From positions 62,001-126,000 of the forward strand of contig NZ_JAHNZO010000012.1 in the NCBI RefSeq assembly GCF_018998565.1: a stretch of 64,000 nucleotides of DNA, read 5' to 3'. Origin of the DNA: Paenibacillus oleatilyticus. GTDB lineage: Bacteria > Bacillota > Bacilli > Paenibacillales > NBRC-103111. Below the pieces are notes generated by a model, which saw nothing but the letters and a program-made list of their open reading frames with translations, made no database searches and had not been told where the DNA came from. Position 1 is the stretch's first letter; each line of letters begins with the position of its first letter. Of this stretch, positions 30,429-39,604 are shown piece after piece. Made by a program: the position numbers and the translations under genes.

Positions 30429-31757
30429 ATGACAGAGAAAGTGAAAGTGGTTACCTTAGGATGTGAGAAAAACCTGGTCGATTCGGAGATCATGTCCGGG
30501 CTCGTGCATGAGCGCGGGTATTCCCTTGTTAACGATAAAGAAGAAGCGACCATCATTATTGTAAATACATGCGGCTTTATCGATGCGGCCAAAGAGGAGT
30601 CGGTCAATACGATTCTCGATTTGGCGGAGCTGAAGCAGACGGCCAATCTCAAGGCGCTGATCGTATCGGGCTGCCTGACCCAGCGCTATAAGGAAGAATT
30701 GATGAAGGAGATGCCGGAGATCGACGGAATCGTCGGCACCGGAGATTTCCATAATATCAATGACATTATCGACCAGGCGCTGGTCGGCCGCAAGCCAGTC
30801 ATGGTCGGCAATCCGGTGTTCAACTACGAGCAAAAGCTGCCGAGACGAATGGCGACTCCTCGCTATACGGCTTATGTGAAAATTGCGGAGGGCTGCGACA
30901 ACGCCTGTACGTTCTGCAGTATTCCGATCATGCGGGGCAAGTTCCGCAGCCGTTCCGTGGAATCGATTCTGGACGAAGTGGCCCAACTGGCCTCGCAGGG
31001 GGTCCGGGAGATCAGCCTGATCGCTCAGGATTCGACCAACTACGGGACGGATCTGTACGATACGTTCATGCTGCCGGAACTGATGAACCGGGTAAGCGCC
31101 GTGCCGGGCATCGAATGGGTGCGGCTGCATTATGCGTATCCCGGCTTCTTTACGGACGAGCTGATCGATGTCATCGCGAACAACCCTAAAGTTTGCAAAT
31201 ACGTCGATATGCCCTTGCAGCACAGCGAAGACAGCATTTTGAAGCGGATGCGTCGTCCGGGACGTCAGCGGGACGCACGGGAGCTGATCCGCAAAATCCG
31301 CGACCGCATTCCGGGCGTATCGCTTCGCACGTCGCTTATTGTCGGTTTCCCGGGGGAAACGGAAGAAGATTTCGAGAATCTGAAATCGTTTATCCGCGAA
31401 GTGAAATTCGACCGTCTAGGCGTGTTTACTTACTCTAAGGAGGAAGATACGCCGGCTTCCCGTCTGCCGGATCAAGTGCCGGACGAAGTTAAAGAGTACC
31501 GCTCGAACGTGCTCATGGAGCTGCAGCGCGAGATTTCAAACGAGCGCAACGGCGAGCGCATCGGTCAAGTGATCGACGTTCTCATCGAAAAATACGACGG
31601 GCGCAACGACGTCTACGTTGGCCGTTCGCAGTATGATGCTCCCGAGATCGACGGGGAAGTGTTTGTCGGCGGCGGGCAGCTTAAAATCGGCGAAATTGCC
31701 AAGGTTCGCATCACCCACTCCTTCGAGTTTGATTTGTCCGGGGAGGTCGTGGCATGA
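30429..31757 (+). CDS. rimO: Ribosomal protein S12 methylthiotransferase
   Basis: Radical-SAM methylthiotransferase that modifies an Asp of S12. The N-terminal UPF0004 domain has TLGCEKNLVDSE and NTCGFIDAAKEES with its Cys ligands. The radical-SAM core has AEGCDNACTFCSIPIMRG (CxxxCxxC), and a C-terminal TRAM domain ends the protein. GCEKN and the short N terminus separate it from MiaB, which is also present in the window (43168-44643). 442 residues; RBS TGGAGGA. The stop overlaps pgsA by ATGA. Confidence 0.94.
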   Translation: MTEKVKVVTLGCEKNLVDSEIMSGLVHERGYSLVNDKEEATIIIVNTCGFIDAAKEESVNTILDLAELKQTANLKALIVSGCLTQRYKEELMKEMPEIDGIVGTGDFHNINDIIDQALVGRKPVMVGNPVFNYEQKLPRRMATPRYTAYVKIAEGCDNACTFCSIPIMRGKFRSRSVESILDEVAQLASQGVREISLIAQDSTNYGTDLYDTFMLPELMNRVSAVPGIEWVRLHYAYPGFFTDELIDVIANNPKVCKYVDMPLQHSEDSILKRMRRPGRQRDARELIRKIRDRIPGVSLRTSLIVGFPGETEEDFENLKSFIREVKFDRLGVFTYSKEEDTPASRLPDQVPDEVKEYRSNVLMELQREISNERNGERIGQVIDVLIEKYDGRNDVYVGRSQYDAPEIDGEVFVGGGQLKIGEIAKVRITHSFEFDLSGEVVA

Positions 31758-32341
31758 ATCTGGCCAACCGGATCACTCTGGCGAGAATATTTCTGGTTCC
31801 GATCATCATGTTATTTCTGCTCGTCAACGTTAAGTTTCCGCACATTCGCATCGAGCAGTTCAGCATTACGTATAACCAGATCATTGCGGCGCTGATCTTT
31901 ATCATCGCCGCCAGCACCGACAGTTTGGACGGATATATCGCCAGAAAACGGAAGCTTGTCACCAATCTGGGCAAGCTTCTCGATCCGCTGGCCGACAAGC
32001 TTTTGGTGTCTGCCGTATTGATCTCGCTCGTTGAAATGAACAAGGTTGACGCCTGGATCGTCATTGTGATCATCAGCCGCGAGTTCGCCGTCACCGGCTT
32101 GCGGCAAATCGCTTTGCTCGAAGGGTCCGTCATAGCGGCCAGCAAATGGGGGAAATGGAAAACGGCGGCGCAGATTACGGCAATTATCGCTCTGCTCATC
32201 AACAATTTTCCGTTTGCGTTTATCAACTTCCGCTTCGATATCGTGGCCAGTTGGATTGCCGCTATCATCACGATTTATTCGGGCTTCGACTATTTTATCA
32301 AAAACAAGCATGTCATTAATTTTAGCGATCAAAAACAGTAG
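31754..32341 (+). CDS. pgsA: CDP-diacylglycerol-glycerol-3-phosphate 3-phosphatidyltransferase
   Basis: Makes phosphatidylglycerol phosphate, the committed step of anionic phospholipid synthesis. The CDP-alcohol phosphotransferase motif is complete: DSLDGYIARKRK followed by NLGKLLDPLADK. 195 residues with several membrane helices. ATGA overlap with rimO. The rodZ-pgsA-cinA-recA neighbourhood is conserved in Firmicutes. Confidence 0.95.
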   Translation: MNLANRITLARIFLVPIIMLFLLVNVKFPHIRIEQFSITYNQIIAALIFIIAASTDSLDGYIARKRKLVTNLGKLLDPLADKLLVSAVLISLVEMNKVDAWIVIVIISREFAVTGLRQIALLEGSVIAASKWGKWKTAAQITAIIALLINNFPFAFINFRFDIVASWIAAIITIYSGFDYFIKNKHVINFSDQKQ

Positions 32342-32379
32342 GGACATCCTATTGTTTTTGTGCTGTTTGGAGGCGTACC

Positions 32380-33627
32380 GTGAGAGCTGAGATCATAGCC
32401 GTCGGCACCGAGCTGCTGATGGGACAAATCGTAAATACGAATGCGCAGTACTTAGCCAAAGGCCTCGCGGATATCGGCGTGGGCGTTTATTTCCAGACGG
32501 TCGTCGGCGACAACGTCTCGCGGATCAAAGAGTCGCTGCATATCGCCAAGGGCCGTGCGGATCTCATTATTTGCACGGGCGGACTCGGACCGACGCAGGA
32601 CGATTTGACGAAGGACGTGCTGGGCGAGGTGCTCGGGCAAAAGCTTGTCATTCATGAGCCTTCGATGAATAAAATGACCGAGATGTTCCAGCGGCGGGGC
32701 ATCCCGATGGTGGAAAGCAATGCGCGGCAGGCGTTGATGCCGGAGCTAAGCGAACCGCTCCCGAACGACACGGGGCTTGCAGTGGGCGTAGCGGTGACGC
32801 ACGAGGGTACGCATTACATTTTGCTTCCCGGCCCGCCCAAAGAAATGAAGCCGATGTTCGACCGGTATGCCAAGCCTTGGATTGAATCCAAAATGGACCA
32901 CGTGCAGCCGCTTTACTCGGTCATGCTGAAATTCGCGGGGATCGGAGAGTCGGCGCTGGAGCATGCCTTGATCGATTTAATCGAAGCGCAGACGGACCCG
33001 ACCATTGCCCCTTATGCCAAGGAGGGCGAGGTGGCGATCCGGCTTACGACGCGCGCCTCTTCACCTGACGAGGCGATGACCAGACTCCGGCCGCTGGAAG
33101 CGGAAATCCGGAGCCGACTGGACGAACATATTTATGCGGCGGAGGACCTCACCCTGGAGCAGCAGGTGCTGCGTATGCTGGCGGAGAGCGGGCAAAAGCT
33201 TGCCGTAGCCGAAAGCTGCACGGGGGGGCTGCTAAGCGATCTTCTGACAGCCGTTCTGGGAAGCTCGCAATCGTTTTTGGGCGGCATCATTTGCTACTCT
33301 TCGGCGTTAAAGCATAAGCTGCTCGGCGTGCCGATGGAGCTGCTGGAAGGACCGGACGCGCCGGGGGCCGTCAGCGAGGAGACCGCGGCGGAGCTTGCGC
33401 GCAATACGCTTCGTCTGCTGGAAGCGGACGTCGCCGTATCGATTACCGGCGTCGCAGGGCCGGGCGAGACGGAAGGCAAGCCGGTCGGCTTGGTCTACGT
33501 AGGTCTCGCGCACCGGAGCGGTCGTGCCTTTGCCGTCAAGCTCCAGCTGTCCGGCAACCGCGAAACGATCAAGCTGCGGGCAGCGAAAAGCGCACTCTAT
33601 CATTTGTGGAAAACGATAAAATCATAG
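32380..33627 (+). CDS. cinA: CinA-family protein (competence/damage-inducible)
   Basis: Two-domain protein: an N-terminal MoaB/MogA-like part (EIIAVGTELLMGQIVNTNA, ICTGGLGPTQDDLTKD, LLPGPPKEMKP) and a C-terminal nicotinamide nucleotide amidase part (AVAESCTGGLLSDLLT, SITGVAGPGETEGKPVG). It probably recycles NMN and hydrolyses ADP-ribose-type pyrophosphates. GTG start with TTGGAGGCG upstream. 415 residues. Located directly before recA, as usual, but a strong terminator separates them. Confidence 0.95.
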   Translation: MRAEIIAVGTELLMGQIVNTNAQYLAKGLADIGVGVYFQTVVGDNVSRIKESLHIAKGRADLIICTGGLGPTQDDLTKDVLGEVLGQKLVIHEPSMNKMTEMFQRRGIPMVESNARQALMPELSEPLPNDTGLAVGVAVTHEGTHYILLPGPPKEMKPMFDRYAKPWIESKMDHVQPLYSVMLKFAGIGESALEHALIDLIEAQTDPTIAPYAKEGEVAIRLTTRASSPDEAMTRLRPLEAEIRSRLDEHIYAAEDLTLEQQVLRMLAESGQKLAVAESCTGGLLSDLLTAVLGSSQSFLGGIICYSSALKHKLLGVPMELLEGPDAPGAVSEETAAELARNTLRLLEADVAVSITGVAGPGETEGKPVGLVYVGLAHRSGRAFAVKLQLSGNRETIKLRAAKSALYHLWKTIKS

Positions 33628-33671
33628 TTGCCAGAAAACCCAGAATAAAGTATAATAGATGTTAGCGGAAG

Positions 33672-33714
33672 AACCGTAACATTTTTGAACTAAACGTGTT
33701 ACGGTTTTTCTTTT
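33672..33714 (+). terminator. Rho-independent terminator after cinA
   Basis: AACCGTAACA and TGTTACGGTT form a perfect 10-bp stem, followed by TTTCTTTT. It uncouples recA from cinA. Confidence 0.85.
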
Positions 33715-33724
33715 GCCAAGCAAG

Positions 33725-33738
33725 CGAATGTATGTTCG
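33725..33738. promoter_or_regulatory. LexA (SOS) box upstream of recA
   Basis: CGAATGTATGTTCG matches the Gram-positive LexA consensus CGAACRNRYGTTYG except for T in place of C in the first half. It lies 10 nt upstream of the recA -35, so bound LexA would block the promoter. Confidence 0.85.
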
Positions 33739-33747
33739 GAAAAATGC

Positions 33748-33776
33748 TTGTCAGCCGATTCAAAACACGGTAATAT
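33748..33776 (+). promoter_or_regulatory. Sigma-A promoter of recA
   Basis: TTGTCA at 33748-33753, 17-nt spacer, TAATAT at 33771-33776. Confidence 0.75.
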
Positions 33777-33812
33777 GGTATCAGCAGATAAATCAAAAAG
33801 GACGTGATTCTT

Positions 33813-34868
33813 TTGTCAGATCGGCGCGCAGCCTTGGAAAATGCCCTTCGTCAAATTGAAAAGCAATTCGGGAAAGGTTCGATCATGAAATTGGGCGAAT
33901 CGACCCATATGCAGGTAGAGACGATCCCGAGCGGATCGCTGGCCTTGGATATCGCCCTGGGCATCGGCGGATTTCCGCGAGGTAGAATTATAGAGGTATA
34001 CGGACCGGAATCGTCCGGTAAAACGACGGTAGCGCTTCACGCCATTGCGGAAGTTCAGAAAATCGGCGGCACCGCGGCGTTCATCGATGCGGAGCACGCG
34101 CTGGACCCTTTGTATGCAAGCAAGCTCGGCATTAACATCGACGAGCTGCTGCTCTCCCAGCCCGATACGGGCGAGCAGGCGTTGGAAATCGCGGAAGCGC
34201 TGGTACGCAGCGGTGCGGTCGACATCATCGTTATCGACTCGGTTGCGGCTCTCGTACCGAAGGCCGAAATCGAAGGCGAGATGGGGGACTCCCACGTCGG
34301 CTTGCAAGCCCGCCTTATGTCGCAGGCGCTGCGGAAGCTGTCCGGGGCAATCAACAAGTCAAAAACGATCGCTATCTTTATCAACCAATTGCGCGAGAAG
34401 GTCGGCGTTATGTTCGGCAACCCGGAAACGACTCCAGGGGGCCGCGCGCTCAAGTTTTATTCGTCCGTCCGGCTTGACGTACGCCGCGTAGAGACGATTA
34501 AGCAAGGCAATGATATGGTCGGTAACCGGACCCGGATCAAAGTCGTCAAGAACAAAGTAGCGCCTCCGTTCAAGCAAGCGGATATCGATATTATGTACGG
34601 TGAAGGCATCTCCAAGGAAGGCAGTATCGTCGATATCGCCACCGAGATGGATGTCATTCAGAAGAGCGGCGCGTGGTACTCTTACAATAACGACCGTCTC
34701 GGCCAAGGACGTGAAAATGCGAAGCAGTTCCTGAAGGAAAACCCACATATTGCCGATGTCATCGAGAAAAAAATTCGCGAGAACAGCAACCTGATTCCGG
34801 TAGTAGGGCCGAATACGGACGACGAAGAAGAAGACGAAGAATTGGCGCTGTTTGAAGAGAAAGAATAA
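33813..34868 (+). CDS. recA: Recombinase RecA
   Basis: ATP-dependent strand-exchange protein and co-protease for LexA. Walker [10 protein letters not shown], the AEHALD and [18 protein letters not shown] blocks, [16 protein letters not shown] and [11 protein letters not shown] are all present. The C terminus is acidic ([16 protein letters not shown]), as usual. TTG 33813 is preferred to GTG 33804: AAAGGA ends only 1-2 nt before 33804 but about 10 nt before 33813. 351 residues. Controlled by the SOS box just upstream. Confidence 0.98.
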   Translation: MSDRRAALENALRQIEKQFGKGSIMKLGESTHMQVETIPSGSLALDIALGIGGFPRGRIIEVYGPESSGKTTVALHAIAEVQKIGGTAAFIDAEHALDPLYASKLGINIDELLLSQPDTGEQALEIAEALVRSGAVDIIVIDSVAALVPKAEIEGEMGDSHVGLQARLMSQALRKLSGAINKSKTIAIFINQLREKVGVMFGNPETTPGGRALKFYSSVRLDVRRVETIKQGNDMVGNRTRIKVVKNKVAPPFKQADIDIMYGEGISKEGSIVDIATEMDVIQKSGAWYSYNNDRLGQGRENAKQFLKENPHIADVIEKKIRENSNLIPVVGPNTDDEEEDEELALFEEKE

Positions 34869-34876
34869 ACGTTCCG

Positions 34877-34906
34877 GCACCTTTAATCCAGATTAAAGGT
34901 GCTTTT
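34877..34906 (+). terminator. Rho-independent terminator after recA
   Basis: GCACCTTTAAT and ATTAAAGGTGC form a perfect 11-bp stem with a CCAG loop, then TTTT. Read-through to recX, 30 nt further, is possible. Confidence 0.8.
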
Positions 34907-34934
34907 GCCATTTTCAAGGGAGGTACTTGGATTC

Positions 34935-35639
34935 ATGACCGAACAGGAAGGGCCGCAGCTTCAATCGGGGCTGATTACGAAGGTGGAACGGCAGCGGAGG
35001 GGGCCGCACCGTTATAACATTTATATCGACGAGACCTTTGCGTTCTCGGTCCATGAGGACTTGATGATCAAGCACAGGCTGCTCAAAGGCGAAGCCGTCG
35101 AAGCGGCGCAGCTTGAGCGGATTTTGGCCGAGGACGAAGCGCATAAAGCTTATTTGGATGCGATCCGTCTGCTGTCCAGCAGGCTCCGGTCCGAACATGA
35201 AATGAAGGCCCGGCTGAAGCAAAAAGGATACACGCCGGAAATCACGGCATCGACGGTCGAGCGTCTGGCGAAGGAAGGCTACTTAAACGACGAGCAATTT
35301 GCCGAGCAGCTCACCAAACAGCGCCTCGAATCGCAAAAAAAAGGGCGGCATTGGATCAAGCAGGAGCTGCAGCAAAAAGGGATTCGTAAAGATCATATTC
35401 AAGCAGCGATGGAGCAGGTGGACGAAGAAACGGAATTTGCGATGGCGTACAGCCTTGCCTCGAAACGGTATCGTTCGGAGCTGGAGAAAGACCCGTTGAA
35501 GGCAAGGCGTAAAATTGCCGGCTTCCTGCAACGCCGGGGGTATCCGGGAATGGTCGTTAGCAAAGTGCTGGCGCGTTTGCTTCGAAAAGGACCGGAGGGG
35601 GATTGGGACGAAGAAATGTTCCCGGAAGAGCAATTTTAG
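34935..35639 (+). CDS. recX: Regulatory protein RecX
   Basis: Binds RecA filaments and modulates their activity. Tandem three-helix repeats are visible: IRLLSSRLRSEHEMKARLKQ, VERLAKEGYLNDEQFAEQL and the RHWIKQELQQKGI region. The N terminus (LITKVERQRRGPHRYNIYID) is the extension typical of Bacillales RecX. ATG 34935 follows AAGGGAGGT; the frame is open from 34899. 234 residues. Next to recA, as in many bacteria. Confidence 0.93.
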   Translation: MTEQEGPQLQSGLITKVERQRRGPHRYNIYIDETFAFSVHEDLMIKHRLLKGEAVEAAQLERILAEDEAHKAYLDAIRLLSSRLRSEHEMKARLKQKGYTPEITASTVERLAKEGYLNDEQFAEQLTKQRLESQKKGRHWIKQELQQKGIRKDHIQAAMEQVDEETEFAMAYSLASKRYRSELEKDPLKARRKIAGFLQRRGYPGMVVSKVLARLLRKGPEGDWDEEMFPEEQF

Positions 35640-35699
35640 CAAATATGGAAAACGTAATCATGCGACGGGCGGAATATCGACTCATTCGGACCGAACACC

Positions 35700-35729
35700 T
35701 TGACAAGCTTCTTTGTCAAAAGATAAAAT
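35700..35729 (+). promoter_or_regulatory. Sigma-A promoter of rny with a palindrome on the -35
   Basis: TTGACA at 35700-35705, 18-nt spacer, TAAAAT at 35724-35729. The -35 is part of a perfect palindrome TTGACAA (35700-35706) / TTGTCAA (35713-35719), a possible operator. The leader to rny is about 155 nt. Confidence 0.65.
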
Positions 35730-35785
35730 AATCATGTAAATGCGATACACAGAATCTTCCTGAACAGCCCGAGGGAGATTCGAAC

Positions 35786-35811
35786 AAAGTAAAATCGCCA
35801 ATTTTTACTTT
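35786..35811 (+). promoter_or_regulatory. Leader hairpin upstream of rny
   Basis: AAAGTAAAA and TTTTACTTT form a perfect 9-bp stem with an 8-nt loop, between the rny promoter and its ribosome binding site. It may be an attenuator or a processing site; RNase Y could act on its own leader, but nothing in the sequence proves it. Confidence 0.5.
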
Positions 35812-35892
35812 TTACTAGCGCTTGTAGAATGGATTAAACAACCTGATTATCCCAAGCTTACCCCTTGGAGAAACAACGAGGAGGTGAACTGG

Positions 35893-37437
35893 ATGCCTAT
35901 GACAGTCATCTGGATCATAGTCGTTCTCGTTGTTGGTGCTCTATGCTTCGGGATCGGTTATTTTATCCGCAAGTCCCTTGCAGAGGCGAAGATTTCCAGT
36001 GCTGAACATGCTGCCGAGCAGATCAAGGAAAATGCCCGTAAAGAGGCAGAAGCACTGAAGAAAGAAGCGGTTCTGGAGGCGAAAGACGAGATTCATAAGC
36101 TCAGAACCGAAGCTGAAAAAGACATTCGTGACCGTCGAAATGAAACTCAACGACAAGAGAGACGATTGTTGCAAAAAGAGGAATCGCTGGATAAAAAATT
36201 AGAATCTCTTGAGAAAAAAGAGGAGCAGGTCGCCAACAAGGAGAAACGAATCGAAGAAACCCAAACGCAAATTGATCAGATTTACAAAGATCAAGTTGCC
36301 GAGCTGGAGCGAATTTCTGCGTTGACGATGGACGATGCCAAACAAATCATTTTGACCAACGTAGAGCAGGAAGTTCGCCATGAAACCGCTCAATTGATCA
36401 AGGAAATCGAACAGCAAGCGAAAGAAGAAGGCGACAAAAAGGCCAGAGAAATCATCACTCTCGCTATTCAACGCTGTGCGGCCGACCATGTGGCCGAAAC
36501 GACCGTATCGGTCGTAGCGCTTCCGAATGAAGAGATGAAAGGCCGGATTATCGGCCGCGAAGGCCGCAATATCCGGGCGCTGGAGACGCTCACCGGCATC
36601 GATTTGATCATCGACGATACGCCGGAAGCGGTCATTTTGTCCGGGTTTGACCCGATTCGTCGGGAAATCGCCCGAACTTCCCTTGAGAAGCTTGTAGCAG
36701 ACGGACGAATCCATCCGGCCCGCATTGAAGAAATGGTCGAGAAATCACGCAAGGAAGTCGACGAGCGGATCCGCGAATACGGGGAGCAAGCAACGTTTGA
36801 AACCGGCGTACACGGCCTTCACCCTGACTTGATCAAAATTTTGGGCCGACTCAAATTCCGTACAAGCTACGGCCAAAACGTGCTCAAGCATTCCATGGAA
36901 GTGGCTTACCTCGCCGGACTGATGGCAGGAGAACTCGGAGAAGACGTGACATTGGCGAAACGTGCCGGTCTCCTTCATGACATCGGGAAAGCATTGGATC
37001 ACGAAGTGGAAGGCTCTCACGTCGAGATCGGCGTTGAGATCGCCAAGAAGTACAAGGAGCATCCGGTGGTCATTAACAGTATCGCTTCGCATCACGGCGA
37101 CTGTGAAGCGACTTCGGTCATCGCTATGCTGGTCGGCGCGGCTGATGCGCTGTCTGCAGCAAGGCCGGGCGCGCGCCGGGAAACGCTCGAGACGTACATC
37201 AAAAGGCTCGAGAAGCTCGAAGAGATCTCCGAATCGTTCGAAGGCGTCGAGAAATCGTATGCGATCCAAGCCGGACGTGAAGTGCGCGTAATGGTTCAAC
37301 CTGAAAAGGTGGACGATACCGAGGCATTCCGGTTGGCAAGAGACATTACGAAGAAAATCGAAAGCGAGCTCGATTATCCGGGCCACATCAAGGTCACGGT
37401 CATTCGGGAAACGCGCGCTGTAGAATACGCCAAATAA
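35893..37437 (+). CDS. rny: Ribonuclease Y
   Basis: Membrane-anchored endoribonuclease that starts much mRNA decay in Firmicutes. The N-terminal membrane helix ([20 protein letters not shown]) is followed by a ~160-residue coiled coil rich in Glu/Lys. The KH domain has [20 protein letters not shown] and the HD domain has [16 protein letters not shown] 35893 follows GAGGAGGTGA; the frame is open from GTG 35884. 514 residues. RicA, a partner that can steer RNase Y, is encoded at 44672. Confidence 0.97.
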   Translation: MPMTVIWIIVVLVVGALCFGIGYFIRKSLAEAKISSAEHAAEQIKENARKEAEALKKEAVLEAKDEIHKLRTEAEKDIRDRRNETQRQERRLLQKEESLDKKLESLEKKEEQVANKEKRIEETQTQIDQIYKDQVAELERISALTMDDAKQIILTNVEQEVRHETAQLIKEIEQQAKEEGDKKAREIITLAIQRCAADHVAETTVSVVALPNEEMKGRIIGREGRNIRALETLTGIDLIIDDTPEAVILSGFDPIRREIARTSLEKLVADGRIHPARIEEMVEKSRKEVDERIREYGEQATFETGVHGLHPDLIKILGRLKFRTSYGQNVLKHSMEVAYLAGLMAGELGEDVTLAKRAGLLHDIGKALDHEVEGSHVEIGVEIAKKYKEHPVVINSIASHHGDCEATSVIAMLVGAADALSAARPGARRETLETYIKRLEKLEEISESFEGVEKSYAIQAGREVRVMVQPEKVDDTEAFRLARDITKKIESELDYPGHIKVTVIRETRAVEYAK

Positions 37438-37452
37438 TTGCATACACTACGG

Positions 37453-37480
37453 AGGGAAGTGGCGATTTTGCCACTTCCCT
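37453..37480 (+). terminator. Strong hairpin after rny
   Basis: AGGGAAGTGGC and GCCACTTCCCT form a perfect 11-bp stem. The following CTCTAATTC is not a T-run, so termination on the + strand may be weak. Confidence 0.55.
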
Positions 37481-37533
37481 CTCTAATTCAGCGGAAAGTT
37501 GCAGTAAATTAAAGTGAGGCAGGGGGAGACCCG

Positions 37534-38328
37534 ATGAAAATACTGTTCATTGGAGATATTGTCGGTTCGGTCGGCCGCAAAGCGTTGAAAACGTGCTTGC
37601 CGACCCTCAAAAATAAATATAACCCGCACTGGATTATCGCGAACGGAGAGAACGCGGCGGCAGGGCGGGGCATCACGGCGGCTATAGCCAAAGACTTCTT
37701 CGAGCTTGGCGTGCATGGGATCACGATGGGCAATCATACGTGGGACCAGAAAGAAATTTTCGATTTCATCGACAAGGAAGACCGGATGGTCCGGCCGGCC
37801 AATTTCCCGCAGGGAACGCCTGGAAAAGGGATGACGTTTATCAAAGTAAAAGACATCGAGCTGGCCCTCATCAATTTGCAGGGACGCACTTTTCTGCCTC
37901 CGCTCGATTGTCCGTTTGAGAAAGCGAATGAGCTGGTAGAGCAGGCCAAAAAGAGAACGAAGTACGTCTTCGTCGATTTTCATGCCGAGGCGACTTCGGA
38001 GAAGCTGGCGATGGGCTGGCATTTGGACGGTAAAGTATCCGCCGTCGTCGGGACGCATACGCATGTGCAGACGAACGATGAACGGCTGTTGCCCCAAGGC
38101 ACGGCTTATGTGACGGATGTAGGCATGGTCGGCCCGCGGGACGGGATTCTCGGGATGGAGCGGAACGCCGTGCTGCAAAAGTTTAAAACCCAGCTTCCTG
38201 TCCGCTTTGTCGTGGACGAAGGCAAATGGCATTTTCATGCCGTCAGCATCGAGCTGGACCCGGCTACAGGGCTCGGAAAAAAGATTCAATTGATTCGGAT
38301 GGATGAAGACTCGATCTTGTTTGATTAA
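37534..38328 (+). CDS. ymdB: YmdB-family metallophosphodiesterase
   Basis: Phosphodiesterase with activity on 2',3'-cyclic nucleotides in B. subtilis, where it affects biofilm and motility. Metal-site motifs in order are FIGDIVGSVGR, NGENAAAGRG, GNHTWDQKE, DFHAEATSEK and GTHTHVQTNDE. 264 residues; ATG preceded by CAGGGGGAG. It follows rny, as in B. subtilis and many Firmicutes. Confidence 0.94.
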   Translation: MKILFIGDIVGSVGRKALKTCLPTLKNKYNPHWIIANGENAAAGRGITAAIAKDFFELGVHGITMGNHTWDQKEIFDFIDKEDRMVRPANFPQGTPGKGMTFIKVKDIELALINLQGRTFLPPLDCPFEKANELVEQAKKRTKYVFVDFHAEATSEKLAMGWHLDGKVSAVVGTHTHVQTNDERLLPQGTAYVTDVGMVGPRDGILGMERNAVLQKFKTQLPVRFVVDEGKWHFHAVSIELDPATGLGKKIQLIRMDEDSILFD

Positions 38329-38375
38329 ATTGACGAACAATTCAAATATTTTCGAAAATACCATCTTCGGGTAGA

Positions 38376-38403
38376 AGGAATTAACTGCAAATTCCTAGAA
38401 TAT
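38376..38403 (+). promoter_or_regulatory. Candidate sigma-H promoter of spoVS
   Basis: AGGAATT at 38376-38382, 15-nt spacer, GAATAT at 38398-38403, close to the sigma-H consensus (RNAGGAWWW and RNNGAATWW). spoVS of B. subtilis is sigma-H dependent. A GGAATT/AATTCC palindrome overlaps the -35. Confidence 0.6.
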
Positions 38404-38447
38404 GATTAGTACTGGAAGCAATCATCATTCCCGAGGAGGTACTTTTC

Positions 38448-38708
38448 ATGGAAGTATTAAAAGTGTCAGCAAAATCCAACCCAAATTCCGTCGCAGGCGC
38501 GTTGGCTGGAGTATTGCGTGAACGCGGGGCTGCTGAGCTCCAGGCCATCGGGGCAGGGGCCCTCAACCAAGCGATCAAAGCCGTAGCCATCGCGCGAGGA
38601 TTTGTGGCTCCCAGCGGGGTTGATTTGATCTGCATACCAGCATTTACCGATATTGTCATCGACGGCGAAGACCGGACAGCCATTAAGCTGATTGTAGAAC
38701 CAAGATAA
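38448..38708 (+). CDS. spoVS: Stage V sporulation protein S
   Basis: 86-residue Alba-like protein needed for progression past stage V of sporulation. It is almost invariant in spore formers; the sequence MEVLKVSAKSNPNSVAGALA through IDGEDRTAIKLIVEPR is a full-length match to the family as I know it. SD GAGGAGG is strong. Followed by a terminator. Confidence 0.97.
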   Translation: MEVLKVSAKSNPNSVAGALAGVLRERGAAELQAIGAGALNQAIKAVAIARGFVAPSGVDLICIPAFTDIVIDGEDRTAIKLIVEPR

Positions 38709-38740
38709 TGGCTTTGCATCTTATAACCGAACGACCAAAG

Positions 38741-38771
38741 CACCTGTTTACTTCTGTAGACAGGTTTTTTT
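38741..38771 (+). terminator. Rho-independent terminator after spoVS
   Basis: ACCTGTTTAC pairs with GTAGACAGGT (one G-T pair) around TTCT; eight T residues follow. Confidence 0.85.
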
Positions 38772-38823
38772 TGGTTTTATTTCATTTTGGCCAGTCAAGC
38801 CTGCTCCCGAGGGGGGAGAGCCA

Positions 38824-39386
38824 ATGAATGGGATCGACGGGCACTGTGATGCTTTGCTCAAGATGGTTGAGAACCCGGTCATTGATTTTGTCGATTCTCA
38901 TGTAAGCGGTTTGGACGTCTCTTATGCGAAAATGGCTCAAGGGGGCTAAAAGCTGCAATTTTTTGCGATTTATTTGCCTGAACGTATAACTCGGCCGCAA
39001 TTTGACCATTACTTGGAATATATAAATATTTTTTATCAGAAAGTGATGCGGGACCCGCGATGCTGATGCTTGAAGGCGCGGATGCGCTGCAGGGAAATCC
39101 CTTATATCTTCGGACGTTATACCATCTGGGTATCCGAATGATCGGGACGACATGGAATTACGCCAATTGAGCGGAGGATGGGGTGCTTGAGCCAAGGCAG
39201 GGCGGATTTACGCGGCGCGGCAAAACGTTTATTAAAGACTGTGACGATTTGGGTATGCTATTGGATGCATCCCATTTGTCCGAGGCTGCGTTCTTGGACT
39301 TGGCGGCGGTCAGCTTGTGTTCTGGTGAAGGGTTCATGTACCGCAACTGGTTTACGTTCTTGCGTCGTCACTTGCCCGTTCATTAA
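38824..39386 (+). pseudogene. Decayed membrane dipeptidase (peptidase M19 family)
   Basis: Remnants of an M19 renal-dipeptidase-type enzyme in several frames. Frame 1 starts at ATG 38824 (MNGIDGHCDALLKM) and stops at TAA 38947. It continues after the stop with KLQFFAIYLPER to about 39055. A frameshift moves the match to MLMLEGADALQGNPLYLRTL and GTTWNYAN, which ends in TGA at about 39168. After that stop the match goes on with EPRQGGFTRRGKTF and DASHLSEAAFLDLA. The C-terminal third is missing or unrecognisable. At least two stops and one frameshift are in the conserved part, so it cannot make a full enzyme. Confidence 0.85.
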
Positions 39387-39485
39387 AAATTAACATCTGA
39401 TTTGTAGATATAAGACAACTAAATTATTCTCTAATCGATATGGATTTGATCTAAAATAGCTATCTATGCATTTTGTCGAAAACCC

Positions 39486-39514
39486 TTGCTTTTTACGTGT
39501 ATTAGTCATAAAAT
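39486..39514 (+). promoter_or_regulatory. Candidate sigma-A promoter of korAB
   Basis: TTGCTT at 39486-39491, 17-nt spacer, TAAAAT at 39509-39514. The 218-nt AT-rich spacer 39387-39604 holds nothing else obvious apart from the inverted repeat described next. Confidence 0.6.
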
Positions 39515-39529
39515 TTGATGAGACAACTG

Positions 39530-39553
39530 AAAGATTTTTTTTATAAAATCTTT
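39530..39553. promoter_or_regulatory. 9-bp perfect inverted repeat before korA
   Basis: AAAGATTTT (39530-39538) and AAAATCTTT (39545-39553) with a 6-nt loop, located about 15-40 nt downstream of the -10. It may be an operator or an early leader hairpin. Confidence 0.5.
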
Positions 39554-39604
39554 ACAGTTCATGGTTTAGCTGCATGTCAGCGAATTTAAAAGGAGTGGAC
39601 AACG

